Shown one piece after another: positions 55,935 through 63,953 of a stretch of DNA of 64,000 nucleotides (position 1 is its first letter; the number at the start of each line of letters is the position of its first letter). The position numbers and the translations under genes were made by a program. The notes under the pieces are model-generated. The model had not been told where the DNA came from, made no database searches, and saw nothing but the letters and a program-made list of their open reading frames with translations. Source of the DNA: a virus; IMG/VR virus record IMGVR_UViG_3300032236_001081, positions 1-64,000 of that record. One strand, given 5' to 3'.

Positions 55935-56281
55935 CTTCTTTCCAATTGATTGCTAAACTAACTCCGATGATTGACATTATTATGGAAGAAAATACAAATG
56001 CTAATGGTTTCTGGAAATACAACGAAGATAAAATCCTGAAACAACTTGAAGAATATATTGCTGGCACTTATAGACAGCATTATGTTGATAGGACTGGTGG
56101 TGGAACAGAACAAACCATTGATAAGATTAAACATAATCGTCGTGAAGGATTTTGTGCTGGTAATATTACCAAGTATACTGACCGATATGATACTAAAGGA
56201 ACTCCTCGTGCTGACTTGTTTAAAGTTCTGCACTATACTATTCTTTTAATTAATCATCTCAATCTTGTTGAAAATAAGTGA
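55931..56281 (+). CDS. DUF3310/SaV-like small protein
   Basis: A 116-residue protein starting with TTG 55931 (TTGA overlap); ATG 55967 is a shorter alternative. The pattern HYVDRTGGGTE, then GFCAGNITKYTDRYDTKG and DLFKVLHYTILL, fits the DUF3310 (SaV-like) family: HY near the start, G-x-GN-x-x-KY-x-x-RY and a K-x-x-HY end. Family function is unsettled. It sits between recombination and clamp genes. Confidence 0.65.
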   Translation: MTSFQLIAKLTPMIDIIMEENTNANGFWKYNEDKILKQLEEYIAGTYRQHYVDRTGGGTEQTIDKIKHNRREGFCAGNITKYTDRYDTKGTPRADLFKVLHYTILLINHLNLVENK

Positions 56282-56298
56282 AAATTAACCCTCAAATT

Positions 56299-56967
56299 AT
56301 GAAACTATCTGATAATACGATTAACATTCTAAAGAACTTTGCTACCATTAATCCCAGTATTCTTATTCGGAAAGGCAATACAATTAGAACTATTGCACTT
56401 TCAGGAAACATTGCAGCAAGTGCTGTTGTTACTGAGGAATTTGATACTGAATTTGGAATTTATGATTTAAACCAGTTTTTGAATGGATTAAAACTGTATG
56501 ATAATCCTGAACTAGACTTCTCTTCCGATGGATTTGTTTATATCCGACAAGGTAAGCACAGAATTAAATATAGATTGACGGAATCTATGTTGATTACCGC
56601 TCCAGAAAACCGTGATATGAAACTTCCTTCTCAGGATGTATGCTTTCAAATTGATGAAGCGCAGTTTGATAAATTAGTAAAAGCAAGTTCGGTATTTGGA
56701 CTTCCCGATTTGTCAGTTATTGGGGAAGATGGTGAGATTAAACTTGAAGTCCATCAGAAGGAGAATGTAACTACTAATGTAGTGTCTATTGATGTGGGTA
56801 AAACTGATAAGGAATTCTGCTTGAATTATAAGATTGAAAACTTGAAAATTATTCAAGGTTCCTATAATGTAGTTATTTCTGAGCAATTGGTATCTCAGTT
56901 TATTAATCAAAATTTTGATTTGACTTATTTTGTCGGATTGGAAAGCGACAGTTCATTTGACTCCTAA
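56299..56967 (+). CDS. gp45: DNA polymerase sliding clamp gp45
   Basis: A 222-residue protein (T4 gp45 has 228). ATG 56299 is preferred over an in-frame GTG at 56278 because MKLSDNTINILKNFATINPS aligns with the T4 gp45 start. QGKHRIKYRLTESMLITAPE and the closing FDLTYFVGLESD are further clamp blocks. The trimeric ring tethers gp43 and also activates late transcription by contact with gp55. Confidence 0.93.
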   Translation: MKLSDNTINILKNFATINPSILIRKGNTIRTIALSGNIAASAVVTEEFDTEFGIYDLNQFLNGLKLYDNPELDFSSDGFVYIRQGKHRIKYRLTESMLITAPENRDMKLPSQDVCFQIDEAQFDKLVKASSVFGLPDLSVIGEDGEIKLEVHQKENVTTNVVSIDVGKTDKEFCLNYKIENLKIIQGSYNVVISEQLVSQFINQNFDLTYFVGLESDSSFDS

Positions 56968-56983
56968 TTTATAAATTTTTATT

Positions 56984-57928
56984 ATGCGTGAAGAATTCTT
57001 ATTTGTTGAAAAATACGCTCCGAAAAGCGTTAGTGAATGTATTTTACCTAAAGGATTAAGAGATTTCTTCGTTGAGGTTGGGAATTCTAAACAGGTTCCT
57101 AACCTTATTCTTTCTGGTCCTTCGGGTATCGGTAAGACCTCAACCATTAAAGCACTTGCAAATGAGTTGAAAATGGACTTTATGATGATAAATGGGTCGG
57201 AAGAAGGACGGTATATTGATACTATTCGCAATAAAGTACAGACATATGCATCTACAGTGTCTCTATCTAATAGTAGCGGTAAAAAAATTCTATTAATAGA
57301 TGAGGCAGATAATCTAACACACGATGCACAAAAGGCTCTTTTGGGGGTTATAGAGAAGTTGCAAAATAATTGCACTTTTATTTTTACCTGCAACTATAAA
57401 AATAAAATCTTACCTGCTCTACATTCTCGTTGTTCCTTGTTGGATTTTACAATTCCATCAAAAGAAAAGCCAAAACTTGCAAAAGCATTCTTTGAAAGAA
57501 TTATCAATATTCTTGAAACTGAAGGAATTGACTATGATAAAAAAGTTTTGGTAGAACTGGTTCAAAAATATTTTCCAGATTTTCGTAGAACTTTACACGA
57601 ACTGCAGAGATTTAGTGCTTCTGGGAACTTAGATATTGGGGCAATCACATCAACCTCAAATGCAAATATTAAAGAATTAGTTTCTCTTATGAAAGAGAAT
57701 AACTTTGGTGGAGTCCGTAAGTGGGTAGTTGAAAATCTAGATAACGAGGTAAATAAAATTCTTCGTCAGATTTATGATGAACTCTATAATGAACTTGTTC
57801 CATCTACGATACCATTTGCAATTCTTGTAATTGCAAAATATCAATATCAGTCTGCTTTCTGTATGGACCAAGAAATCAATCTTATGGCTTGTCTAATTGA
57901 AATTGTGAGAGAGTGTGAATTTCAATGA
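56984..57928 (+). CDS. gp44: Clamp loader large subunit gp44
   Basis: A 314-residue AAA+ protein (T4 gp44 has 319). FVEKYAPKSVSECILP at the start, Walker A SGPSGIGKTS (about 43-52), Walker B ILLIDEADNL (about 102-111), FTCNYKNKI (sensor 1) and the SRC motif in LHSRCSLLD (about 146-154) are intact. Four gp44 and one gp62 load gp45 at primer ends. It overlaps gene 62 by ATGA. Confidence 0.95.
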   Translation: MREEFLFVEKYAPKSVSECILPKGLRDFFVEVGNSKQVPNLILSGPSGIGKTSTIKALANELKMDFMMINGSEEGRYIDTIRNKVQTYASTVSLSNSSGKKILLIDEADNLTHDAQKALLGVIEKLQNNCTFIFTCNYKNKILPALHSRCSLLDFTIPSKEKPKLAKAFFERIINILETEGIDYDKKVLVELVQKYFPDFRRTLHELQRFSASGNLDIGAITSTSNANIKELVSLMKENNFGGVRKWVVENLDNEVNKILRQIYDELYNELVPSTIPFAILVIAKYQYQSAFCMDQEINLMACLIEIVRECEFQ

Positions 57929-58314
57929 CACATAATGTATGGGATATGGTGAACTCTGTCAGCGACACTAAGAAAAATTTATTGGAAGAGGATGTAGAAA
58001 ATATAAAAACCTATGAACCTTATTTGGTAAACAAATCGTTGTCATATCACAACGATGCATTGATGTATGCAAATGAAATGAATAGAAACTTTTTTATTGA
58101 TAAGGATATGCAATATAACTTTTATATAAATATTCTAAGAAAAAGGAAGAGATTCTCCTCCTGGATTAAAAAAGAAAAAGTAGATGATTTGGAATGTATC
58201 AAATCTTATTATAATTATAGTAACGAAAAAGCTCTCCAAGCATTAAAAATTCTTTCTGAAGTCCAAATTAACTTTATAAAGAAACAACTTGATACAGGTG
58301 GTATAACTAAATGA
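57925..58314 (+). CDS. gp62: Clamp loader small subunit gp62
   Basis: A 129-residue protein, shorter than T4 gp62 (187). Position between genes 44 and regA and the SYHNDALMYANEMNRNFFID segment followed by FYINILRKRKRFSSWIKKEK support the call. Similar compact gp62 proteins are usual in cyanophages. ATGA overlaps link 44, 62 and regA in one translational chain. Confidence 0.85.
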   Translation: MTHNVWDMVNSVSDTKKNLLEEDVENIKTYEPYLVNKSLSYHNDALMYANEMNRNFFIDKDMQYNFYINILRKRKRFSSWIKKEKVDDLECIKSYYNYSNEKALQALKILSEVQINFIKKQLDTGGITK

Positions 58315-58751
58315 ATAACTCTAATGAACCCCAGGTGAACTGGACTCCCAATATGATGGTAGAAGTTTTACTGAATGAACCTGATGACTTTCTTAAGGTT
58401 CGTGAAACTTTAACTCGTATTGGAGTAGCTTCACGAAAAGAAAAGAAACTATATCAGTCAGTTCATATTCTTCATAAACAAGGTAAGTATTATCTTACCC
58501 ACTTTAAAGAGCTATTTGCTCTTGATGGTAAGTATGCAAATATTACCGTTAATGATATGCAAAGACGCAATCGTATAGCACAACTAGTTGCTGATTGGGG
58601 CCTGGTATCAATTGTAAATGCAGACTCAGTTTCAGATATTGCTCCACTAAACCAAATTAAAGTTCTTTCTTTTAAAGATAAGGCGGATTGGATGCTTGAA
58701 AGTAAGTATTCTATTGGTAAAAAAGTAAAACCCGAAACCGAAGATAAATAG
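58311..58751 (+). CDS. regA: Translational repressor RegA
   Basis: A 146-residue protein (T4 RegA has 122). VEVLLNEPDDFLKVRETLTR followed by IGVASRKEKKLYQSVHILHK and YYLTHFKELFALDGK are the conserved RegA blocks. It binds start regions of early mRNAs to reduce their translation; in T4 it controls genes 44, 45 and itself. The last 25 residues are an extra Lys-rich tail. Confidence 0.94.
   Translation: MNNSNEPQVNWTPNMMVEVLLNEPDDFLKVRETLTRIGVASRKEKKLYQSVHILHKQGKYYLTHFKELFALDGKYANITVNDMQRRNRIAQLVADWGLVSIVNADSVSDIAPLNQIKVLSFKDKADWMLESKYSIGKKVKPETEDK
58743..58750 (+). promoter_or_regulatory. Late-promoter-like octamer after regA
   Basis: GATAAATA overlaps the regA stop codon (TAG 58749-58751), 124 bases before the Hsp20 start. 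A weak hairpin lies between. Confidence 0.4.
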
Positions 58752-58772
58752 ACACTAATCCGAATATAGAAT

Positions 58773-58799
58773 GGGGGGGTTATACTACTCCCTTTTTTT
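58773..58799 (+). terminator. Weak terminator after regA
   Basis: A run of seven G (58773-58779) can pair with CTCCC (58788-58792), followed by seven T (58793-58799). Confidence 0.45.
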
Positions 58800-58874
58800 A
58801 TGGTTTTATGTTATATACTAATGATGTTGCCTTCGGGGACATTATTAACTTACAGACGCTTTAGGAGGTCTATT

Positions 58875-59318
58875 ATGTTTGGAACAGAATCATTTACGCT
58901 TACAGTGCCACAAACTGCAAAGTATTTGTTGGATATACAAAAGAATAGTATTGGAATGGATGAGTGGTTTAAGAGATTTGATAGTGCTTTTGAGACGCAC
59001 ACTAACTATCCGCCATACAATTTAGTTAAAGATAGTAGTGTAGATTTTAGATTAGAAATTGCCCTTGCTGGATACAAAAGAGAAGATATTGAAGTTACTA
59101 CTGAGTGGAATAAACTTTTTGTAGAAGCAAAGAAAGTGGGAGACTCTACTGATGAATATCTACACAAAGGACTTGCAAAAAGAGCATTTATACGAACTTG
59201 GACTTTATCAGATGATGTAGTTGTTGGTGATATTTCTTTTGAAGATGGATTACTCACAATCAAACTAAATAGAGTCATTCCAGAGCATCAAAAGAAAAAA
59301 GTTTATGAAATTCTATAA
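58875..59318 (+). CDS. hsp20: Small heat-shock protein (Hsp20)
   Basis: A 147-residue protein. ATG 58875 follows AGGAGG by six bases and is preferred over an in-frame ATG at 58800 in the terminator T-run. The alpha-crystallin domain spans about 48-145: VDFRLEIALAGYKREDIEVT, NKLFVEAKK, and a late GDISFEDGLLTIKLNRVIPE. The A-GL motif is present as EDGLLTIKL. Phage Hsp20 next to gene 43 or regA is a cyanophage hallmark; it presumably protects virion or host proteins during infection. Confidence 0.93.
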   Translation: MFGTESFTLTVPQTAKYLLDIQKNSIGMDEWFKRFDSAFETHTNYPPYNLVKDSSVDFRLEIALAGYKREDIEVTTEWNKLFVEAKKVGDSTDEYLHKGLAKRAFIRTWTLSDDVVVGDISFEDGLLTIKLNRVIPEHQKKKVYEIL

Positions 59319-59322
59319 TACG

Positions 59323-59330
59323 AATAAATA
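59323..59330 (+). promoter_or_regulatory. Late-promoter-like octamer after hsp20
   Basis: AATAAATA starts 5 bases after the hsp20 stop. Only a hairpin, a terminator and no ORF lie in the next 80 bases, so its transcript would be a short RNA. Confidence 0.4.
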
Positions 59331-59353
59331 ATTAGGGGCTACTCCCAATTATT
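59327..59353 (+). other. Perfect hairpin downstream of hsp20
   Basis: AATAATT (59327-59333) pairs with AATTATT (59347-59353), with an inner GGG/CCC stem and one bulged A. It lies between the late-type octamer and the terminator at 59366. Confidence 0.6.
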
Positions 59354-59365
59354 GTCGTCGCAAAA

Positions 59366-59410
59366 AGAGACTAATTCTGACTAAGGCCAGAATTGACAGT
59401 CTCTTTTTTT
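59366..59410 (+). terminator. Two-part intrinsic terminator after hsp20
   Basis: AGAGACT (59366-59372) pairs with AGTCTCT (59398-59404), and inside it AATTCTG pairs with CAGAATT; seven T follow (59404-59410). Confidence 0.85.
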
Positions 59411-59420
59411 ATGCTATAAT
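59393..59420 (+). promoter_or_regulatory. Promoter TTGACA-16-TATAAT embedded in the terminator
   Basis: The -35 TTGACA (59393-59398) lies within the right side of the hsp20 terminator; the spacer is the T-run; the extended -10 TGCTATAAT ends at 59420. Transcription would start near 59427, just before the ATG at 59443, and read the DNA polymerase gene. Confidence 0.75.
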
Positions 59421-59442
59421 ACTATGAAATTATGAGATAACT

Positions 59443-59769
59443 ATGGAAGGAATTGTGTTGACGGATGGGAGAGTTTTGGTATCTGAAATAGTCGCAGTGG
59501 AAATTGACCCAGATGCAGTGGGTGTTGTAGACTGCAAATTAATCAATCCTTGTATAATAATTAAAGATAAACTAGTTAAACTTTTAGGTGGGTATACAGA
59601 ACAGACTGAGTTTTTAATAAATTCGGATAAAATATTTACGATGTTTGCTCCTAATACTGAATTAAAAATAGAATATATTAAACTTACTGGATATGTAGAA
59701 CCTGTTGTTCCAGTTGAAGTTGAATCGGACGAAGAAATTGAAGAAATTTACGAAGGAGAGGGCGTTTGA
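59443..59769 (+). CDS. Sm-like small beta-barrel protein, copy 2
   Basis: A 108-residue protein. GIVLTDGRVLVSEIVAVEID, CKLINPCIIIKDKLVKL and TEFLINSDKIFTMFAPNTEL have the same order (LxxG strand, xNPxxI strand, F-I-x-x-D-K-I-x-T-M) as the 51886-52311 product. An acidic tail follows (EVESDEEIEEIYEGEG). It overlaps gene 43 by TTGA, so the two are co-translated; an accessory role in replication or RNA binding is possible but unproven. Confidence 0.6.
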   Translation: MEGIVLTDGRVLVSEIVAVEIDPDAVGVVDCKLINPCIIIKDKLVKLLGGYTEQTEFLINSDKIFTMFAPNTELKIEYIKLTGYVEPVVPVEVESDEEIEEIYEGEGV

Positions 59770-62258
59770 GATTTTACACAAATGCTTATCAAAAATACGA
59801 TAAGATTTTAGTAAGAGGATATGAAAATGGAAAAAAATTCAAAGAAGAGGTAAACTTTTATCCAACATTATACGTTTCAAGTAAAAAACAAAGTAGTTAC
59901 AAAACCCTTGATAATCTTTGGGTTGAACCTATTCAGCCTGGGTCTATTTCTGATTGTAGAGAATTTTATAGAAAATACTCTCAAGTTCAAGGATTTAAAA
60001 TTTATGGAATGGATAATTATACATTTCAATATATCTCAGATAATTATTCTGAACAAATTGAGTATGATTTAACAAAAATAAAATTATTTTCTCTTGATAT
60101 TGAAGTTTGTTCCGAACAGGGATTTCCTAATGTGTTTGATTGTGCTGAAGAAATGCTCTTGATTTCTATACAAGATTATAACACTAAGCATATTACAACT
60201 TTTGGAGTTAGGCCATATGATAATAAAAGAGATGATGTAACTTATATTGAATGTAGCGATGAAATAGAATTATTTGATAAGTTCCTAGCATTTTGGGAGG
60301 AAGAAAATCCTGACCTCATTACTGGATGGAACCTAGAATTATATGATATTCCCTATCTTGTAGGTAGAATGTCAAGAATTCTTGGAGACAAAGAAACTGG
60401 TAGACTATCTCCGTGGGGGATAGTAAAAACAAAAGAGATTGAAATCTCAGGAAGAGTTCAACTTCAGTGTGAAATTGCCGGTATTTCTATTATTGATTAC
60501 CTTAATCTTTATAAAAAATTTACTTATGTAAATAGAGAAAGTTATGCTTTGAACCATATTGCAGAAGTAGAACTCGGTATGGAAAAGTTAGACCACTCTG
60601 AGTTTGATACTTTCAAAGACTTTTACACTAAAGATTGGGATAAGTTTGTTCGCTATAATATAATTGACGTTGAGCTTGTTGACCGATTGGAACAAAAGCT
60701 GAAGTTGATTGAGCTTTGTATTATGATGGCATATAACGCAAAGACAAACTATACCGATGTATTCTATCAAGTGCGAATGTGGGATGCCATTACTTACAAT
60801 TATTTAAGAGAGAGGAATATCGCAGTTCCTCCAAAAGAAATTACAAGTAAAACGGAGAAGTTTCCAGGTGCTTATGTAAAAGAGCCCAAGCCTGGAATGT
60901 ATGATTGGGTTGTAAGTTTTGACTTAGCATCACTATATCCTTCTTTATTGATGATGTATAATATCAGTCCAGAGACTTATATAGAAAAACGGCATCCTAA
61001 TATTACTATTCAGGGAGTTCTAGACCAAACTGTAGATACGCAATCGTATTCTGATTATACAGTATGTCCAAATGGAGCAATGTATCGTAAAGACATTCGT
61101 GGATTTTTCCCCGAACTGACTGAGAAGATGTTTAATGAGAGGAAACTTTATAAGAAAAAGATGCTTGAGGCAGAACAAGAATATGAAAATAACCCGTCAA
61201 TAGAACTTCGTAATACAATTTCAAAATATCATAATCTTCAACAAAACTTAAAAATTTGTTTGAATAGTCTGTATGGTGCTTTGGGAAATCAATATTTTAG
61301 GTATTATAAACTAGAGAATGCAAAGGCAATTACTTTTTCAGGACAAACTACCATTAAATGGATTGAGAGTAGGTTGAATGCATATTTAAATAAAATTGTA
61401 GGGACTAAAAATCAAGATTTTATTATTGCACTTGATACTGATAGCAATTACTTAAATTTTGGACCTTTAGTAGATAAAGTTTTTAAAAATAAAAATCCTA
61501 CAAAGGAAAAGGTTGTGGATTTTCTAGATAAAATCTGCGGAACCACATTTCAAGATTTTATTAATGAGTGCTTCCAGGAACTTTCTGATTATACCAATGC
61601 ATATAATAATGCTCTTTATATGAAAAGAGAAGCGATTTGTGACAGAGCAATCTGGACTAAAAAGAAAAGGTATATTCTAAATGTTTGGGATAATGAAGGG
61701 GTTCGTTATGAAACACCAAAGGTAAAAATCAAAGGACTTGAGGCAATTAAGTCTTCCACTCCTGCAGTTTGTAGAAAGATGATTAAAGATGCAGTTCCTA
61801 TTATGATGAACCAGACTGAAACTGATATGATACAGTATATCCAAGAATGTAAAGAAAAATTTATGAATTTTTCAATTGAGCAAATCTCATTCCCTCGTTC
61901 TGTAAATAATCTGGAAACCTACAGTTCAAATGCCACTATTTACACAAAAGGAACTCCTATGCACGTTAGAGGAACTTTACTTTATAATTATCATATAAAA
62001 AAGAATAAACTTGACAATAAATATCCAATCATTAATAATGGGGAAAAGATTAAATACTGTGCCCTTAAAGTTCCAAATCCTATTCATCAAGATGTAATCT
62101 GCTTCATTCAAAACTTTCCAAAAGAGCTTGAATTGGAAAAATATGTAGATTATACTACTCAGTTTAATAAATCTTTCTTAGAACCTTTGAAGATTATCTT
62201 AGATGCAATTGGGTGGAAAACAGAAAAAACTGTAAACTTATCAAGCTTTTATGTATAA
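59766..62258 (+). CDS. gp43: DNA polymerase gp43 (family B)
   Basis: An 830-residue protein (T4 gp43 has 898). A TTG start at 59766 gives M-R-FYTN, the usual cyanophage start, with GGAG at 59755. Exonuclease motif LFSLDIEV (about 107-114) and DLITGWNLELYDIPY; polymerase motif A FDLASLYPSLL (about 384-394), motif B KICLNSLYGALGN (about 496-508), motif C LDTDSNY (about 555-561) and KKRYILNVW are intact. It replicates the phage genome with the 44/62 loader, 45 clamp and 41 helicase. Confidence 0.96.
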   Translation: MRFYTNAYQKYDKILVRGYENGKKFKEEVNFYPTLYVSSKKQSSYKTLDNLWVEPIQPGSISDCREFYRKYSQVQGFKIYGMDNYTFQYISDNYSEQIEYDLTKIKLFSLDIEVCSEQGFPNVFDCAEEMLLISIQDYNTKHITTFGVRPYDNKRDDVTYIECSDEIELFDKFLAFWEEENPDLITGWNLELYDIPYLVGRMSRILGDKETGRLSPWGIVKTKEIEISGRVQLQCEIAGISIIDYLNLYKKFTYVNRESYALNHIAEVELGMEKLDHSEFDTFKDFYTKDWDKFVRYNIIDVELVDRLEQKLKLIELCIMMAYNAKTNYTDVFYQVRMWDAITYNYLRERNIAVPPKEITSKTEKFPGAYVKEPKPGMYDWVVSFDLASLYPSLLMMYNISPETYIEKRHPNITIQGVLDQTVDTQSYSDYTVCPNGAMYRKDIRGFFPELTEKMFNERKLYKKKMLEAEQEYENNPSIELRNTISKYHNLQQNLKICLNSLYGALGNQYFRYYKLENAKAITFSGQTTIKWIESRLNAYLNKIVGTKNQDFIIALDTDSNYLNFGPLVDKVFKNKNPTKEKVVDFLDKICGTTFQDFINECFQELSDYTNAYNNALYMKREAICDRAIWTKKKRYILNVWDNEGVRYETPKVKIKGLEAIKSSTPAVCRKMIKDAVPIMMNQTETDMIQYIQECKEKFMNFSIEQISFPRSVNNLETYSSNATIYTKGTPMHVRGTLLYNYHIKKNKLDNKYPIINNGEKIKYCALKVPNPIHQDVICFIQNFPKELELEKYVDYTTQFNKSFLEPLKIILDAIGWKTEKTVNLSSFYV

Positions 62259-62264
62259 ATTTAT

Positions 62265-62387
62265 ATGAACTTACCTATTAATGAAAAAGACTTAAAATTT
62301 ATTTTAGAAAAAGTTAAGCACAATACAGAACTTTATAATAAATTATGGTCTTTTTGGTTTAAAATGCAAACAACAAAGGATAACTAA
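62265..62387 (+). CDS. Short protein between gene 43 and uvsX
   Basis: A 40-residue protein: LPINEKDLKFILEKVKHNTE followed by LYNKLWSFWFKM, a basic amphipathic helix pair. Very similar 40-residue proteins at this place are, from memory, conserved in cyanomyoviruses. It lies 6 bases after gene 43 and 2 bases before uvsX, which supports translation. A replisome accessory role is guesswork. Confidence 0.6.
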   Translation: MNLPINEKDLKFILEKVKHNTELYNKLWSFWFKMQTTKDN

Positions 62388-62389
62388 CT

Positions 62390-63394
62390 ATGGATTTTTT
62401 AAAAGATATTGTAAAAGAAATCGGCGGAGAATACACACAACTTGCATCAGATATTGATGAGACTGAAACTTATGTGGACACGGGTTCGTACATATTTAAT
62501 GCTCTTGTATCTGGGAGTATCTTTGGTGGCGTATCTGGTAATAAAATCACTGCAATCGCAGGTGAAACTTCTACAGGAAAAACTTTCTTTAGTCTGGCAG
62601 TGGTCAAAAATTTTCTTGATAATAATCCTACTGGATACTGTCTGTATTTTGATACTGAAGCTGCAATCACCAGATCTTTATTAGAGGGGAGAGGCATTGA
62701 CACAACAAGATTGGTTGTTGTCAATGTGGTCACAGTTGAAGAGTTTCGTGGTAAGGCACTGAAGGCAGTTGACCTTTATTTGAAAAAACCCGAAGGGGAA
62801 CGCAGTCCTTGTATGTTTGTTCTGGATTCTCTTGGTATGCTTTCAACCAGTAAGGAGATTAATGATGCTCTGAATGATAAGGAAGTTAGGGATATGACTA
62901 AATCCCAACTAATTAAGGGTGCATTTCGTATGCTTACCCTGAAACTTGGTCAGGCAAATATTCCAATGATAGTGACTAATCACACTTATGATGTTATCGG
63001 TGCTTATGTTCCAACAAAAGAAATGGGAGGCGGTAGTGGTCTTAAGTATGCAGCATCTTCTATCATCTATCTTTCTAAAAAGAAAGAAAAAGATGGAACT
63101 GATGTAATTGGAAATATTATTAAGTGTAAAACTGCTAAATCACGTTTAAGTAAGGAGAACCAAGATGTTGAAGTTCGTCTTTATTATGATGAACGAGGTC
63201 TTGATAGATATTATGGTTTGCTTGAACTTGGGGAGCTAGGTGGAATGTGGAAGAATGTGGCAGGACGTTATGAAATAGACGGTAAGAAAATTTATGGAAA
63301 ACAAATTCTTGCAGAACCAGAAAAATACTTTACAGAAGAAGTAATGCAAAAACTTGATGTAATTGCCAAGGGTGAGTTTAGTTATGGGGTATGA
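62390..63394 (+). CDS. uvsX: RecA-like recombinase UvsX
   Basis: A 334-residue protein (T4 UvsX has 391). Walker A AGETSTGKTFF (about 57-67), CLYFDTEAAIT with the catalytic Glu, Walker B MFVLDSLGML (about 143-152) and the loop TKEMGGGSGLKYAASSIIYL are intact. It catalyses strand exchange for recombination-dependent replication with UvsY and UvsW. It overlaps the next gene by ATGA. Confidence 0.95.
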   Translation: MDFLKDIVKEIGGEYTQLASDIDETETYVDTGSYIFNALVSGSIFGGVSGNKITAIAGETSTGKTFFSLAVVKNFLDNNPTGYCLYFDTEAAITRSLLEGRGIDTTRLVVVNVVTVEEFRGKALKAVDLYLKKPEGERSPCMFVLDSLGMLSTSKEINDALNDKEVRDMTKSQLIKGAFRMLTLKLGQANIPMIVTNHTYDVIGAYVPTKEMGGGSGLKYAASSIIYLSKKKEKDGTDVIGNIIKCKTAKSRLSKENQDVEVRLYYDERGLDRYYGLLELGELGGMWKNVAGRYEIDGKKIYGKQILAEPEKYFTEEVMQKLDVIAKGEFSYGV

Positions 63395-63942
63395 AGAATA
63401 TTCGTATCATAAAAACTGGAGTTGATGTATCCAAGATACTAGAACAACTCAAACAATATCCAGAGGATTGGGGGTCTCAGAAGAATATTAAAGATAAGAA
63501 TATAGAACAACTTGACCCCTCACAATATACTGTTACTGTTGATGTTCTTCAATTGATAATAGGTGGAATAGAAAAGGAAGGGCAGTATGTTGGTGATACT
63601 GAAATCTGTATTCAAACTCCAGCATATCAGAAACACACAGAGATTCTTACTTACTTGGAAAAGTATTTTAAGAAACTCCGTCGTTGTGGATTTCTAGCAC
63701 TTCCTGTTGGGCAAATAGTTGGAACTCATATTGATGAAGGAACCTACTACCTTACAAAAGATAGATATCACCTTTCCATTCAGGGAGTGTATGAGTATAC
63801 TGTTGGAGATGAAACTATTGTTGTGAAACCTGGAATTCTTTTTTGGTTTAACAATAAACTTCCACACAGTGCAGTGAATATTGGAGAGGACGTTAGAATT
63901 ACTTTCGTATTTGATGTCCCTCACCACAAACGTAATCTTTAA
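63391..63942 (+). CDS. 2-oxoglutarate/Fe(II) oxygenase, aspartyl-beta-hydroxylase type
   Basis: A 183-residue protein. The double-stranded beta-helix has H113-x-D115 (GTHIDEG), H159 (KLPHSAVN) and R169 ten residues later (EDVRITFVF), the metal and 2-oxoglutarate set of this superfamily. VVKPGILFWFNNKLPHSAVN is typical of the aspartyl/asparaginyl beta-hydroxylase fold. It is co-translated with uvsX (ATGA) rather than lying in a metabolic island. The substrate is unknown: protein, nucleic acid or a small metabolite. Confidence 0.8.
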   Translation: MKNIRIIKTGVDVSKILEQLKQYPEDWGSQKNIKDKNIEQLDPSQYTVTVDVLQLIIGGIEKEGQYVGDTEICIQTPAYQKHTEILTYLEKYFKKLRRCGFLALPVGQIVGTHIDEGTYYLTKDRYHLSIQGVYEYTVGDETIVVKPGILFWFNNKLPHSAVNIGEDVRITFVFDVPHHKRNL

Positions 63943-63953
63943 TTTATTAAGTA

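Noticed and set aside
56278-56298. GTG start for gene 45
   Set aside because: It adds seven residues not found in T4 gp45; the ATG at 56299 aligns with the T4 start.
56953-57393. 146-residue minus-strand frame opposite gene 44
   Set aside because: Shadow of the clamp-loader gene, whose motifs are unmistakable.
38882-62258. Introns, inteins or homing endonucleases in genes 17, 23, 43 or uvsX
   Set aside because: All conserved motifs are in one frame, in order and with normal spacing, and no HNH or GIY-YIG motif is seen.
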